Source: Syntrophobacteraceae bacterium (lineage in GTDB: Bacteria; Desulfobacterota; Syntrophobacteria; Syntrophobacterales; Syntrophobacteraceae). Taken from it: DNA of 64,000 bases. The stretch spans positions 1 through 64,000 of the forward strand of contig PLSV01000146.1 in assembly GCA_003165235.1 (NCBI GenBank), written 5' to 3'. The position numbers and the translations under genes are program-made. Positions 26,531 through 38,060 of the stretch are shown in pieces (the first letter of the stretch is position 1; each line of letters begins with the position of its first letter). The notes under the pieces were generated by a model. The model made no database searches. It was not told the DNA's origin and worked only from the letters and a program-made list of their open reading frames with translations.

Positions 26531-26602
26531 ACATTGAAGTGAGGTATTAATGAATCAACTTCCTCAATTCCCAAATTCCGCAATTCTGGAGAGGGAAATA
26601 GA

Positions 26603-27787
26603 TTGCATAGAACGGCGATAGACGCACCCCCGGCCATAACAGCCGACTCGAAGGAAAAGCAGCGCCTCGCATGGAAGCCTCTCCCCCTGGAGGTCCAGCT
26701 CTGGGTCGAAGTGTCCCTGCTGATTGCCTTCGGATTGATAATGATCTACAGCGCCAGCTCCATTCCGGCCTTGACGAGATTTGCCGACCCGAATCATTAC
26801 CTGAAGCGCCAGCTTTTCTACGTTGGGCTGGGGATACCGATCATTTGCATAGTGAGCCGCACTTCCTACCGCTCGTACAAAGATTATTCCGGCCTTATGC
26901 TGCTCGGTATGATTGCGCTGCTCGTTTTGGTCCTGATTCCGGGAGTTGGGGAGAAGTACAACAACGCCCGGCGCTGGTTTGGCTTCGGCAGCCTGCACCT
27001 CCAGCCGGCCGAGTACGCCAAAGTTGTCTGGGTTTTATTCCTCAGCAACGCTCTGGTCAAAAAGCAGGACCGCATCAAGGAATCGCGCGTAAGCTTCTGG
27101 CCCTTCATAGTCCTTTGCGCCATTTTCAGCGCCCTTCTGCTCAAAGAGCCCGACTTCGGCACTGCCTTTATGTTCGCGATCCTTATGCTCGTCATGCTGA
27201 CGACTGCGGGGGTCCCGTGCCGTTATTTCATGCTCATGGCCCCTTTTGCCGCCTTTGGACTCTATAAGTTCGTTTTCCTCGTCCCGTACCGCCGCAGCCG
27301 GTGGGAGGCTTTCCTCAATCCATGGCTCGATCCCCTTTATTCGGGATATCAGCTCATTCAGGCATGGATAGCGGTAGGCTCGGGCGGTTTTTTCGGAAAG
27401 GGCCTGGGAGCGGGACAGCAAAAACTCCTCTATTTGCCCGAATCCTACACTGATTTCATCCTGGCCGTAATCGGAGAGGAACTGGGATTTGTCGGCATTG
27501 TGCTGACCTGTCTGCTTTTCTTTCTTCTTTTCCGCACCGGCCTTCAAATTTCCAGGGAAGCTCCCGACTTTCTCGGAAGCCTGCTTGCGCTCGGACTTAC
27601 GATGCTGCTCTCCCTCCAGGCTTTGCTCAATATGGGAGTCGTACTGGGCCTGGTCCCGACAAAGGGCATGCCGCTTCCGTTTATCTCTTACGGGGGCAGC
27701 GCATATACCGCGAACTGCTTAATTGTCGGACTGCTGCTGAGCATAGCCAGGAGCTGTGAAAAAAGACCGGACAAATATTCCGGCTAA
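26603..27787 (+). CDS. ftsW: Lipid II polymerase/divisome protein FtsW
   Basis: 394 residues of the SEDS family with about ten transmembrane helices. Seen are ARRWFGFGSLHLQPAEYAKV and the loop RRSRWEAFLNPWLDPLYSGYQ, with GLVPTKGMPLPFISYGGSA near the end, all hallmark SEDS segments. FtsW polymerises septal glycan strands with FtsI. The start is a TTG at 26603 with GGAGAGGG about 8 nt upstream. murG normally follows; here murC begins 16 bp after the stop. Confidence 0.95.
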   Translation: MHRTAIDAPPAITADSKEKQRLAWKPLPLEVQLWVEVSLLIAFGLIMIYSASSIPALTRFADPNHYLKRQLFYVGLGIPIICIVSRTSYRSYKDYSGLMLLGMIALLVLVLIPGVGEKYNNARRWFGFGSLHLQPAEYAKVVWVLFLSNALVKKQDRIKESRVSFWPFIVLCAIFSALLLKEPDFGTAFMFAILMLVMLTTAGVPCRYFMLMAPFAAFGLYKFVFLVPYRRSRWEAFLNPWLDPLYSGYQLIQAWIAVGSGGFFGKGLGAGQQKLLYLPESYTDFILAVIGEELGFVGIVLTCLLFFLLFRTGLQISREAPDFLGSLLALGLTMLLSLQALLNMGVVLGLVPTKGMPLPFISYGGSAYTANCLIVGLLLSIARSCEKRPDKYSG

Positions 27788-27803
27788 GCGGAATGAACAG
27801 ATT

Positions 27804-29195
27804 ATGTTTAAACGTTATCAACATATACATTTCATCGGGATCGGCGGGATAGGGATGAGCGGGATAGCCGAGCTTCTGCTCAACCTCGGCTACAAGGTGA
27901 GCGGCTCTGACCTGAAAGTCTCTGATTTGACGAAACACCTTGAGAAATTAGGCGCCGAGGTCTATTCAGGTCACGATCCCTGTAACCTCAGGGGTGCGGA
28001 TGTCGTGGTGGCCTCATCGGCTATTTCCCAGGATAATCCCGAGTTCCAGGCGGCGCGAAAGCTCCACAAGGTCCCTCTGATCCGCCGGGCGGAGATGCTG
28101 GCCGAACTGATGCGCCTCAAATACTCCGTGCTGGTGGCGGGAGCGCACGGAAAAACCACAACCACCTCGATGGTTTCCACGGTGCTCGCCCGCGGCGGTC
28201 TTGACCCTACGGTGGTCATCGGTGGAAGGCTAAATGCCTGGGGCGCCAACGCCAAACTGGGAAGCGGCGAATTCATGGTGGCCGAAGCAGATGAGAGCGA
28301 CGGCACTTTTTTGCTCTTGCCCCCGACCATCGCTGTCGTCACCAATATTGACCTCGAACACCTCGACTACTACCGCGACATCGATCACATACGCGATACT
28401 TTCCTTCAGTTCATAAACAAAGTCCCTTTTTACGGGCAGGCGATTCTGTGCCTCGAAGACGAAAACATCCAGGCCATCTTGCCCAGCGTCGAAAAGCGGT
28501 TTACAACCTACGGGTTTTCTTCGCAGGCGGATTTCCAGGCTAGACAGGTGAAGACCGGCGGACTGCGCACCTCTTGCCGGGTCTTTCATGGCGCAGAGGA
28601 ACTGGGCGAGCTGGAAATCCAAATTCCCGGCCGTCATAACGTGCTCAATTCGCTCGCAGCCGTCGCGGTGGCCCACGAGTTGGAGATACCATGGCCCGCC
28701 GTCCAGGCGGGGCTGCATGACATGACGGGGGTCCAGCGCCGATTTCAAATAAAGGGAGAAACCCGGGGCGTGCTGGTCCTGGACGACTACGGCCACCACC
28801 CGACTGAAATCAGGGCGGTCCTGGAAACCCTCGCGGGCTGCTACCCCGATCGCCGCCGGATAATAGCGTTCCAACCTCATCGCTTTACCCGGACCCAGGC
28901 CCTCCTGGAGCAGTTTTCCAGGTGCTTCTATCATTGCGACGCACTGCTCATATCCGAGATTTACGCGGCGAGCGAAAAACCCATACCCGGCGTCACCGGA
29001 CTCGCGCTCGTCGAAGAAATAGCCGCGCACGGGCTCAACAATCTGCATTTCTGCCCGACCCTGGAAGAGATGCACGATAAACTGCTCTCGATTGTGCAGC
29101 CGGGAGACGTGGTTATGACGCTTGGGGCCGGCAACATCTTCCAGGTTGGCGAAGCGCTTCTCAATAGCCTCGATCTGCGAGGTCCGAAAGAGTAA
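27804..29195 (+). CDS. murC: UDP-N-acetylmuramate:L-alanine ligase
   Basis: 463 residues. HFIGIGGIGMSGIAELLLNLG is the MurC N-terminal dinucleotide-like fold, AGAHGKTTTTSM is the ATP loop and DDYGHHPTEIRA is a further signature. It adds L-Ala to UDP-MurNAc as the first stem residue. ATG 27804 gives the usual N-terminus; the extension to 27756 overlaps ftsW. murB starts one base after the stop. Confidence 0.97.
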   Translation: MFKRYQHIHFIGIGGIGMSGIAELLLNLGYKVSGSDLKVSDLTKHLEKLGAEVYSGHDPCNLRGADVVVASSAISQDNPEFQAARKLHKVPLIRRAEMLAELMRLKYSVLVAGAHGKTTTTSMVSTVLARGGLDPTVVIGGRLNAWGANAKLGSGEFMVAEADESDGTFLLLPPTIAVVTNIDLEHLDYYRDIDHIRDTFLQFINKVPFYGQAILCLEDENIQAILPSVEKRFTTYGFSSQADFQARQVKTGGLRTSCRVFHGAEELGELEIQIPGRHNVLNSLAAVAVAHELEIPWPAVQAGLHDMTGVQRRFQIKGETRGVLVLDDYGHHPTEIRAVLETLAGCYPDRRRIIAFQPHRFTRTQALLEQFSRCFYHCDALLISEIYAASEKPIPGVTGLALVEEIAAHGLNNLHFCPTLEEMHDKLLSIVQPGDVVMTLGAGNIFQVGEALLNSLDLRGPKE

Positions 29196-29196
29196 A

Positions 29197-30108
29197 ATGA
29201 ACATCAGCTCCGCTCTTTCATCGGTCCCCGATGTTGAATTCCGGCTCGATGAGCCGCTCGCCCGGCATACCACTTTCCGGGTCGGAGGGCCGGTGCGGCT
29301 GTTTGCGCGCCCTCGCAGCGAAAAGGCGCTTTTCGCTCTTCTGGAGCCGATCCGGGAGTTGGACATCCCGTTCATCGTTCTTGGCGCAGGGAGTAACGTC
29401 CTGGCGCCGGACGGCCCATGGGAGATGTCGGTCATTCAGCTTCACCTGGCGTGCAACGGATTGCTTCGCAGCGAGCAGGGGGCGGACGGCCAAAAGGTTC
29501 TCTACGCCGGGGCGGGAACGAAGCTCCAAAAGCTTATCCTATACTGTATGGAAAACGGCATCGAAGGGTTGGAATCGCTTGCCGGGATTCCCGCAACGGT
29601 GGGTGGAGCGATAGTGATGAACGCATCGACATCTTTCGGCGCCATCTCGGACTCCCTTGTTTACGCCGATCTGTTGGACGCCGATGGCCAAAGGCGCTCA
29701 ATCCGCAGGGATCAACTTACCCCCGGCTACCGCACTATGGGTATTCCGGAAAGCAGCATCGTCCTGGGCGCCTGCTTCAAGCTCAGACCTCGCTCCAACG
29801 GCATGGTGAAGGCGCGCGTGGAGCAGATTCTTAAAAACCGCAGACGGACTCAGCCTCTGCGCTTCCACTCCGCGGGATCGATCTTCAAAAATCCTGGGGG
29901 CCGGTCCGCCGGATATCTTATAGAAAAGGCCGGCCTCAAAGGCTATCGAATAGGTGACGCCCAGGTCTCAAGAAAACACGCGAACTGGATCGTCAATCGA
30001 GGCGACGCCCTGGCCAGGGACATTATCGAGCTGATAGAAAAAATAGAAAATGAAGTTTATGGAACTTTTGGCGTGCGTTTGGAGCGAGAAATTCGTATAC
30101 TGGAATAA
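29197..30108 (+). CDS. murB: UDP-N-acetylenolpyruvoylglucosamine reductase
   Basis: 303 residues of a type II MurB (lacking the Tyr-loop insert). FAD-binding segments are LARHTTFRVGGPVRLFARPR, FIVLGAGSNVL and LAGIPATVGGAIVMNAST; SAGSIFKNP carries the proton-donor Ser and the end has the Glu region. It reduces enolpyruvyl-UDP-GlcNAc to UDP-MurNAc with NADPH. ATG 29197 is one base after the murC stop, so the two are probably coupled. Confidence 0.95.
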   Translation: MNISSALSSVPDVEFRLDEPLARHTTFRVGGPVRLFARPRSEKALFALLEPIRELDIPFIVLGAGSNVLAPDGPWEMSVIQLHLACNGLLRSEQGADGQKVLYAGAGTKLQKLILYCMENGIEGLESLAGIPATVGGAIVMNASTSFGAISDSLVYADLLDADGQRRSIRRDQLTPGYRTMGIPESSIVLGACFKLRPRSNGMVKARVEQILKNRRRTQPLRFHSAGSIFKNPGGRSAGYLIEKAGLKGYRIGDAQVSRKHANWIVNRGDALARDIIELIEKIENEVYGTFGVRLEREIRILE

Positions 30109-30128
30109 CTCTGTAGAAACCCGGCCCA

Positions 30129-30992
30129 ATGATAAAACCCAGGAAAAAGAGAAAGAACAAGTACCAAGAGAGCATGCTGAGGCGTGTCAAGGGGAATTTT
30201 CGTACTTTTCATGGTTTTTTTATCGTTTTTACCGGATTTTGCTTTGTAGTGCTGCTCGGTGCCGGTCTTTCGCGGTTCTATCATAAGATGATCGGCGCAC
30301 CCTGGCTCAAGCTGGAGGAAATCGAAATTACGGGGATCAACAAACTCGACCGGTTAGACATTTTGAACGCGATGGGCTTAAAAAGAGGCCAATGCACCCT
30401 GAGCATCAGCACCGAACAGGTCGCCGGGCGTTTGAGGAAGCTCCCGGCGGTCAGGGACGCTTCCCTGAGGCTCGCATTAGGCGGGCGCATGGCAGTGAAG
30501 ATAGTTGAGCGCGAGCCTGCAGCCATTGTCAGGTGCGCCGGCCAAAATATGCAGATGGACCTTGACGGGATCATGTTCTCTGAGGCGACTGCGGATGGAA
30601 ATGGCGCCCTCCCCCTTCTGACCGGGCTTTGCGGCTCCAGTCCCATGAAGGGCGCCCCTGTCGCGGCGCGCAGCCTGGAACAGATAAGGGAACTCCTGTC
30701 GGCTATCGATAGTTCAAAAAGCTGGCTCTCGGGAACCGCCATAAACGAATGCCGGTGGAGCGAAAGCGGAATTACCCTTATTCTTGGCGAAAGGGCCGTG
30801 CCGGTCGACATCGGGAAGGGCGCTTTCGAGCAAAAGATTACAAAACTAAGGAAGGTGATAAATACCCTGAACGAGAGGGATTGGACCGGTCTTGTGACCC
30901 GGATCGATCTCGATTATCCGGGCAAGGCGTATCTGGAGGGACAATTTCCAGTCCCTCAACCGGTTCAGGGGCGGGCAAGGCAGCCGAGCTGA
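30129..30992 (+). CDS. ftsQ: Cell division protein FtsQ
   Basis: 287 residues: a Lys/Arg-rich cytoplasmic start (MIKPRKKRKNKYQESMLRR), one transmembrane helix (about 29-49), then a POTRA domain (WLKLEEIEITGINKLDRLDILNAMGLKRG) and the FtsQ beta domain ending in VTRIDLDYPGKAYLEG. It links FtsL/FtsB to the early divisome. It follows murB by 20 bp. The ddl gene often found between murB and ftsQ is absent. Confidence 0.9.
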   Translation: MIKPRKKRKNKYQESMLRRVKGNFRTFHGFFIVFTGFCFVVLLGAGLSRFYHKMIGAPWLKLEEIEITGINKLDRLDILNAMGLKRGQCTLSISTEQVAGRLRKLPAVRDASLRLALGGRMAVKIVEREPAAIVRCAGQNMQMDLDGIMFSEATADGNGALPLLTGLCGSSPMKGAPVAARSLEQIRELLSAIDSSKSWLSGTAINECRWSESGITLILGERAVPVDIGKGAFEQKITKLRKVINTLNERDWTGLVTRIDLDYPGKAYLEGQFPVPQPVQGRARQPS

Positions 30993-31066
30993 TCGGATAG
31001 GGCGCATCTTCATTGCGGTTATTTCCCCGCAAAGACTCGGCTCTAAGGGAGTCTGAAAGGATCCCA

Positions 31067-32290
31067 ATGGGAAAGAAAGAGGAACTGATCGTCGGTCTGG
31101 ACCTTGGAACCACTAAAGTCTGCGTCGTGGTCGGAGAAGTCACCACAGAGGGGATAGATGTAGTAGGCGTGGGGACCTATCCATCGGCCGGGCTGAGGGG
31201 AGGGGTCGTCGTAAACATGGACCAGACGGTCAATTCCATAAAAAAAGCGGTCGAAGAAGCCGAACTCATGGCCGGGTGCGATATCTCTTCGGTCTTCGCC
31301 GGTGTTGCCGGAACGCACGTCCAGAGCCTGGACAGTCACGGGGTGATCGCCATAAAAAGCCGTGAGGTCACCTCCTCGGACGTATCAAGGGTTCTGGACG
31401 CGGCAAAGACGATCGCCCTTCCCTTCGACAGGCAGATACTGCACGTTCTGCCCCAGCAATACATTGTCGATGACCAGGACGGCATTCATAATCCGATCGG
31501 CATGGCGGGAGTTCGACTGGAAGCAAAAGTGCACATCATTACCGCGATGACAAGCGCGGTTCAAAACACTGTGAAATGCTGCGAGCGGGCTGGTCTGCAA
31601 GTTCAAGACATAGTTCTGGAGTCGTTGGCGTCGAGCGGCGCCGTATTGGACTCTGATGAAAAGCACCTTGGCGTCGCTCTGATAGACATCGGCGGAGGGA
31701 CAAGCGAGATAGCAGTCTTCCAAAACAATGCAATCCGGCATTCGACTGTTGTCGGACTGGGCGGAAACCATATTACCTCGGATATCTCCGTGGGCCTGCG
31801 GTGCGCGATGGACGAAGCCGAAAAGATCAAAAAAAAGTATGGCTGCGCCCTGGCTGAGCTGGTCAACCAGCAGGACGTCATCGAGGTCGGATCGGTTGGC
31901 GGCCAAAAGCCGCGCCAGCTTGCCCAGTCGATTCTCACCCAGATTATCGAGGCGAGGGTCAAGGAAATTCTGGACATTATCGAATGGGAACTGCTCCGGT
32001 CGGGATTCATCGAATTGTTGCACGCCGGGGTGGTCCTCACAGGCGGGGTTTCGCTGCTGCCGGGAATTCGCGAGCTTGCCGAGAGAGTGTTCGACATGCC
32101 GGTGAGAATCGGGGTACCATGCAATTTCGGCGGTCTGGGCGATGTTGTGAAAAACCCGATTTATTCCACGGCAGCCGGACTTCTGCTTTACGGAAAAGAT
32201 CACGGAGGCGGGATGCCGATGCGGGATTCGCGCGGCAAACTCGGATCGATTTGGGAAACCTTTAAAAAGTGGTGGAGGGACTTTTGGTAG
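31067..32290 (+). CDS. ftsA: Cell division protein FtsA
   Basis: 407 residues of an actin-like ATPase that tethers FtsZ to the membrane. Seen are VGLDLGTTKVCVVVGEV (phosphate 1), VALIDIGGGTSEIAVF (phosphate 2), VVLTGGVSLLPGI (adenosine), and a C-terminal amphipathic membrane-targeting helix (WETFKKWWRDFW). ATG 31067 is chosen because AAGGAT lies upstream and the protein then starts just before the first beta strand. ftsZ follows. Confidence 0.96.
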   Translation: MGKKEELIVGLDLGTTKVCVVVGEVTTEGIDVVGVGTYPSAGLRGGVVVNMDQTVNSIKKAVEEAELMAGCDISSVFAGVAGTHVQSLDSHGVIAIKSREVTSSDVSRVLDAAKTIALPFDRQILHVLPQQYIVDDQDGIHNPIGMAGVRLEAKVHIITAMTSAVQNTVKCCERAGLQVQDIVLESLASSGAVLDSDEKHLGVALIDIGGGTSEIAVFQNNAIRHSTVVGLGGNHITSDISVGLRCAMDEAEKIKKKYGCALAELVNQQDVIEVGSVGGQKPRQLAQSILTQIIEARVKEILDIIEWELLRSGFIELLHAGVVLTGGVSLLPGIRELAERVFDMPVRIGVPCNFGGLGDVVKNPIYSTAAGLLLYGKDHGGGMPMRDSRGKLGSIWETFKKWWRDFW

Positions 32291-32468
32291 TCTCCCTCCT
32301 TTCCTGAAGAGGAAGGGGGGGATTTTAGGCGAATTTGCCCTATGGAGGGACCGGTCCCTTTGGCTGGGGCCGGTTCGAGGGGCGGAACGGCTGGCTGCTT
32401 TGATTAAGGAGAGCTTTTCAGGCGGAGAGATTATGGCGAGAAAAGCGACTAAGAGGGGGAAGCACATA

Positions 32469-33725
32469 ATGGAGCAGATGACGATGGAGCAAGCCGGAGG
32501 CGGCAACAGAGCCAAAATTACCGTTCTGGGAATAGGGGGCGGGGGCGGCAATGCTATTAACAACATGATAAGCGCTGGACTCGAGGGAGTTCATTTTATC
32601 GCCGCCAATACCGACTGGCAGGTGCTCGAGAAAAATCTCGCACCGACTAAACTTCAGCTTGGAACTAATTTGACAAAGGGCCTGGGCGCAGGTGGACAGC
32701 CCGAAATGGGGGCTAAAGCGACACAGGAGGATATCGACAAGATTCGTCAGGCAGTCACCGGAAGCGACATGGTTTTCATAACAGCCGGGTTGGGCGGCGG
32801 CACCGGGACCGGCGGAGCGCCAATCGTGGCGCAGATTTGCAAGGAAATAGGGGCGCTCACTGTGGCGGTTGTAACCAAGCCTTTCCTGGTCGAAGGAAAA
32901 GTCCGGCTTCGTCATGCGGAAGAAGGCGTCAAAGCGCTCCAGGATACGGTGGACACTCTGATCACCATCCCTAACAACAGGCTTCTCTGCCTGGCGGACA
33001 AGCGATCCACTTTCCTCGACATGATTAAGCGGGCGGACGACGTGCTGCTCTTCGCCGTAAAGGGCATCTCCGATCTGATAATAAAACAGGGCTACATTAA
33101 CGTTGACTTCAATGACGTGAGAACAGTCATGGGAGAAATGGGCCTTGCCCTGATGGGCACCGGTGTCGGGCGCGGCGAGAACAGGGCTTCCCAGGCCGTA
33201 CAGCAGGCGATTTCAAGCCCGCTTCTCGAAGATATTTCGATTCACGGCGCACGTGCAGCCCTCATCAATATCTCGGCCAGCCCTGACCTGAGTATGCATG
33301 AATTCGAAGAAGCCCTAGCGATCATTCAAAATGAGGTTACCGACGAAGCCAACATCATCCTGGGCATGGTTATCGACGAAAAGATGGAGGACGAGATTCG
33401 CGTCACCGTAATCGCAACAGGCATTGGAAAAATCGCCCAGAAGAAAACCGCCGAAGCATCGACGGTCCGGCCCTTAAGAAGAATCAGACCCGAGGGGGTG
33501 GCGCCCACGATCGATTACGACCTTCTCCAGGCGCCCCCGAGCGTTCGCCAGAGACTTCCCCTGGCTGAAGCGGTTCAGGGAATGGAACAGGTCGAACCTG
33601 AATCCGAACCAGAACAGCCGCCCTCGAAAAGAAGGACCCTGCTCCAGATGATCACCGGAGGCGGCCGCGCTCACGAGGAAGAAGATCTGAGCATTCCCAC
33701 TTTTATCAGGAGGCAGGCGGATTAG
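32469..33725 (+). CDS. ftsZ: Cell division protein FtsZ
   Basis: About 418 residues of the tubulin-like GTPase that forms the Z ring. [13 protein letters not shown] and the tubulin signature [10 protein letters not shown] bind [14 protein letters not shown] contains the T7 catalytic loop. After a Pro/Glu-rich linker the protein ends in [12 protein letters not shown], the conserved C-terminal peptide bound by FtsA. ATG 32469 (GAGGGGGA upstream) gives a normal N-terminus; ATG 32433 with GGAG is also possible. It is the last gene of the cluster. Confidence 0.97.
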   Translation: MEQMTMEQAGGGNRAKITVLGIGGGGGNAINNMISAGLEGVHFIAANTDWQVLEKNLAPTKLQLGTNLTKGLGAGGQPEMGAKATQEDIDKIRQAVTGSDMVFITAGLGGGTGTGGAPIVAQICKEIGALTVAVVTKPFLVEGKVRLRHAEEGVKALQDTVDTLITIPNNRLLCLADKRSTFLDMIKRADDVLLFAVKGISDLIIKQGYINVDFNDVRTVMGEMGLALMGTGVGRGENRASQAVQQAISSPLLEDISIHGARAALINISASPDLSMHEFEEALAIIQNEVTDEANIILGMVIDEKMEDEIRVTVIATGIGKIAQKKTAEASTVRPLRRIRPEGVAPTIDYDLLQAPPSVRQRLPLAEAVQGMEQVEPESEPEQPPSKRRTLLQMITGGGRAHEEEDLSIPTFIRRQAD

Positions 33726-33778
33726 AGGCGTCCGCCTTCGACTTTGGGACGGAACACAAGGATTGGAGATAATTCCCA

Positions 33779-33816
33779 ATAAAAATGACCGGGGCTTTGC
33801 CGGTCATTTTTATTTT
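33779..33816. terminator. Strong bidirectional terminator between ftsZ and dnaN
   Basis: AAAAATGACCGG (33781-33792), a 7-nt loop and CCGGTCATTTTT (33800-33811) form a perfect 12-bp stem with A and T runs on both sides. It can end transcription of the dcw cluster on the plus strand and dnaN on the minus strand. Confidence 0.93.
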
Positions 33817-33818
33817 AA

Positions 33819-34928
33819 TCATATCACCATCGGCATAATCAGGCTTAGATACCCCGGATCTTCGGGGGCCAGGAAGATGCCGCCGTGGACATCGTCCACC
33901 CATTCAAACCTGATTGTAGGGCCTTCCATGACTGAAATGCAGTCCATAACGTACTTGACGTTAAAGGCTACGCTGAAATCTTCACCGTCGTAATCGATGT
34001 CGATAATGTCGTTGGCGTTTCCGAGTTCCGGATTTCCGGATTCGAGCTCGAGGGAGTTCTTGCTGATGTTGAATTTTACGTGCCTGTAGGTGACGTCGGT
34101 TACGACGGCAACCCTCTTCAGAGCCGGGTAGAGGACGTCGCTTGGCGCCGAAATTCCAAAAGGCCTCTCGGCCGGAATAATCATTTCATACTCCGGGAAT
34201 TCCGCATCGAGCAGGAGAGTGCTGAGAAATGTGCTGGGGGTCCTGATCACGAGTGAATTCTCGTCCACGCCGATGGTCGCCTCAGTCTCTTTCTCAAGCA
34301 GCCGGTGAATTTCCTGGACCGCCTTTCGAGGCACTATGATCTCTTTGGCCATTTCGAGCCCCGGAAACGCCCCTGCAGGGACCTCGTAATAGGCAAGCCT
34401 GTGTCCATCGGATGACACGAACCGGAAGTCGTTCTCTTCCGTTAAATGCCACAGAAGTCCAGGCGCGGTAAATGTTTCCTCTTCCATCGGAATGCTGTAG
34501 AGTGTCTTTTGTAGCGCACGCCTGAGGACGGCAGTATCGCAGCTTGTGAGCGGTAAATCCTGGTAAAGATTTATGTTTGGAAAATCTTCGGCCGGAATGG
34601 TGGAAAGCTCGAATCTGGAGCGTCCCGCTTTGACGATCAGCCGGCTGTTGGCCGTTGCCTCGAGAGATATTCTGTCCTGGGGTATTTCGCGAACTATTTC
34701 CAGCAGCTTTCGCGCCGATGCCGTGGTTTTGCCCTCGGTATTCACCTGCGCTCCTATTTTTGTCCACAGATTCAGCTCCAGATCGGTTGCCGAAAATTCT
34801 ACGGCGCCATCCGCAGCAGCCTTTATCAGGCAGTTATTTAAGATGGGCATCGTGGTTTTTTTTTCAGTGGCGCTCTGGATTCTTTGGAGTACCTGGACAA
34901 GGCTTGCCTTTTCCACCTGGAATTTCAT
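33819..34928 (-). CDS. dnaN: DNA polymerase III beta sliding clamp
   Basis: 369 residues, three beta-clamp domains. It starts MKFQVEKASLVQVLQRIQSA, has LSTIPAEDFPNI between domains and ends YLSLIMPMVI, in place of the common MPMRL. The clamp encircles DNA and tethers polymerase III. GAGGGA precedes the ATG. It is not beside dnaA here and is convergent with ftsZ, so the usual origin-linked dnaA-dnaN pair has been separated or dnaA lies beyond the window. Confidence 0.97.
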   Translation of the reverse strand: MKFQVEKASLVQVLQRIQSATEKKTTMPILNNCLIKAAADGAVEFSATDLELNLWTKIGAQVNTEGKTTASARKLLEIVREIPQDRISLEATANSRLIVKAGRSRFELSTIPAEDFPNINLYQDLPLTSCDTAVLRRALQKTLYSIPMEEETFTAPGLLWHLTEENDFRFVSSDGHRLAYYEVPAGAFPGLEMAKEIIVPRKAVQEIHRLLEKETEATIGVDENSLVIRTPSTFLSTLLLDAEFPEYEMIIPAERPFGISAPSDVLYPALKRVAVVTDVTYRHVKFNISKNSLELESGNPELGNANDIIDIDYDGEDFSVAFNVKYVMDCISVMEGPTIRFEWVDDVHGGIFLAPEDPGYLSLIMPMVI

Positions 34929-35278
34929 GGTATCCCTCGATTCGGTGTTTTTATTGTTTTTGTTTTTTTACATAAGTAAAGATTCACAATATTAATAAGG
35001 GGTGTCGGGATTGTCAAAATGTTTGTTAACCGGTCGTAATTTCAGCAGATACGAGTTAACAATCCGTTGACGATTTCTGTGAAAAATGGGACGATGGCGT
35101 CTTGGTGGAGTGGTTTTATACATTTTCTCGACAATTTATTAACAGTATATTTACGGAAACTGACGGAGTTTTGAAGAATTGGCGCGGCCCTGTCATTATT
35201 TTTGAAAACTCCGTGTTCTCAGGCGTTGCGATTACCCTTGCCCGGATGTAAGCTGATAGTACAAAATGGCTTTTGCAT
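34929..35278. other. AT-rich region upstream of dnaN
   Basis: Distinctly AT-rich compared with the GC-rich surroundings. Several TTAACA-type words occur (about 35031, 35056, 35140). I looked for DnaA boxes of the TTATCCACA type on both strands and found none, so an origin is not supported. The dnaN promoter is in its first part. Confidence 0.45.
34989..35017 (-). promoter_or_regulatory. Sigma-70-type promoter for dnaN
   Basis: On the minus strand a perfect TTGACA (35017-35012) is followed after 17 bp by TAATAT (34994-34989), about 60 bp before the dnaN ATG. This is the best promoter match in the window. Confidence 0.75.
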
Positions 35279-35423
35279 GAAGGCATCCCGCGAACGCCCA
35301 AAGCGGATGACAGGCGCAGGCTGCGGTCGCCTTCCGGGCTATGCATCACGCGTCGATAAGGAGTGCCTGCGAGAGCATGTGGCCAAATGATAATTGTGTT
35401 GTTAACAATTCTGTCATACGAAG
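35279..35423 (+). repeat. Dispersed intergenic element, copy 3 (subtype I, 145 bp)
   Basis: Begins GAAGGCATCCCGCGAACGCC, has the central box CGCCTTCCGGGCTATGCATC, a hairpin-like GTGCCT-GCGA-GAGCAT segment, and ends TTAACAATTCTGTCATACGAAG nine bases before a small ORF. It is most similar to copy 4. The last bases are CGAAG rather than CGAGG. Confidence 0.85.
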
Positions 35424-35432
35424 ACTTATAAC

Positions 35433-35609
35433 ATGACAATCCCGGAAGAAAAAAAGAATATACTTTTAGACGACCTTTTGCGCGCCCGGTTGGAAGGGGC
35501 CTTCGTGTCTCCATGTGGAACCGAAGGAGCCATTTGGGAAGATTTTCCCGAGTCGCCCGAAGAATATCCTTCTGAGCTGACTCTGGAACCTTTGCCGGAA
35601 GCAGAATGA
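35433..35609 (+). CDS. Small acidic ORF downstream of element copy 3
   Basis: A 58-residue frame from ATG 35433. The product is acidic (MTIPEEKKNILLDDLLRARL at the start, then many Glu and Pro) and I recognise no family. There is no normal ribosome site beyond the GAAG at the end of the dispersed element, nine bases upstream. It may be a real element-driven gene or a chance frame. A tiny frame of 18 codons follows at 35612. Confidence 0.4.
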   Translation: MTIPEEKKNILLDDLLRARLEGAFVSPCGTEGAIWEDFPESPEEYPSELTLEPLPEAE

Positions 35610-35865
35610 TATGGAGAAGATCGAGCAAATTCTCCCGGCGTTCAAAGACGGCGGCGAGAGTAGGTAGGAAATGCTCGAATACATTGATAAAATTAGGCGG
35701 CTACATACTTATTGCCAGGGTGGATGCTTAATTCTTGTTCTCCCGGCGTCTGCGTTGTAAACATTGACAATGGTTTAGGGGCCGGATATCCGGCCGTGAT
35801 AATCAATCGGCGGTCATACGGGCGTGAAGAGCCATAACTCCGGTTCAAACGTGCAGGATGACAAA
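35610..35865. other. Intergenic region with a 16-bp palindrome
   Basis: Contains the perfect palindrome GGCCGGATATCCGGCC at 35780-35795, about 70 bp before the next gene, which could be an operator or a hairpin in the leader. No gene recognised. Confidence 0.5.
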
Positions 35866-36306
35866 ATGAAAGGAAACGGCGTGGGAAGAGAATACAGGCC
35901 GAACGTAAGAGAATCCGCGGTGATATCAAAACTGGATCATCAGAAAGAGTCCCAGCGGTATCACGCCATGAATCAGCTTCGTCACAATATTGACGAACTG
36001 GCCGATAGGATTTCGATGAAACTGATCGAAGAACGCCTGATAGAGACCATCAGCAAGGGGGACCTGCAGGACCAGATTCAATTTGCACTTCAAAAGATCC
36101 TGGACTCTGAGGAATTCGAAATCCAGTTCCAGACGGCCAACCTTCGGACCCTGGTCCCTCGCCCCAACTTCGTGAGCCTGTTCGTTACGGCTTTCGTTGT
36201 GGAAAAGCTTATCGACCATAAGTGCATAGTGGATATTTTCGGGACGGACGAGGAAATTTACGCGAGCGTCAACAGGCAGGTAAGCCGGTTCATCCAGATG
36301 GACTAA
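35866..36306 (+). CDS. Conserved-looking protein of unknown function upstream of glnS
   Basis: A 146-residue protein from ATG 35866, with AGGA seven bases upstream; an alternative GTG at 35824 adds 14 residues. It has no signal peptide or membrane segment. It is predicted mainly helical, with a hydrophilic start and a more ordered part from [20 protein letters not shown] to the end. Codon use and length support a real gene. It ends 47 bp before glnS and is probably co-transcribed with it. I do not recognise the family and offer no function. Confidence 0.7.
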   Translation: MKGNGVGREYRPNVRESAVISKLDHQKESQRYHAMNQLRHNIDELADRISMKLIEERLIETISKGDLQDQIQFALQKILDSEEFEIQFQTANLRTLVPRPNFVSLFVTAFVVEKLIDHKCIVDIFGTDEEIYASVNRQVSRFIQMD

Positions 36307-36353
36307 CTCAGGGACCGGCATTGAGGATTTTGAATCTTTCGGAGAAAATTAAG

Positions 36354-38060
<1,707 letters not shown>

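Noticed and set aside
34929-35280. Replication origin next to dnaN
   Set aside because: The region is AT-rich, but I found no TTATCCACA-type DnaA boxes on either strand and dnaA is not adjacent. The features fit a plain dnaN promoter.
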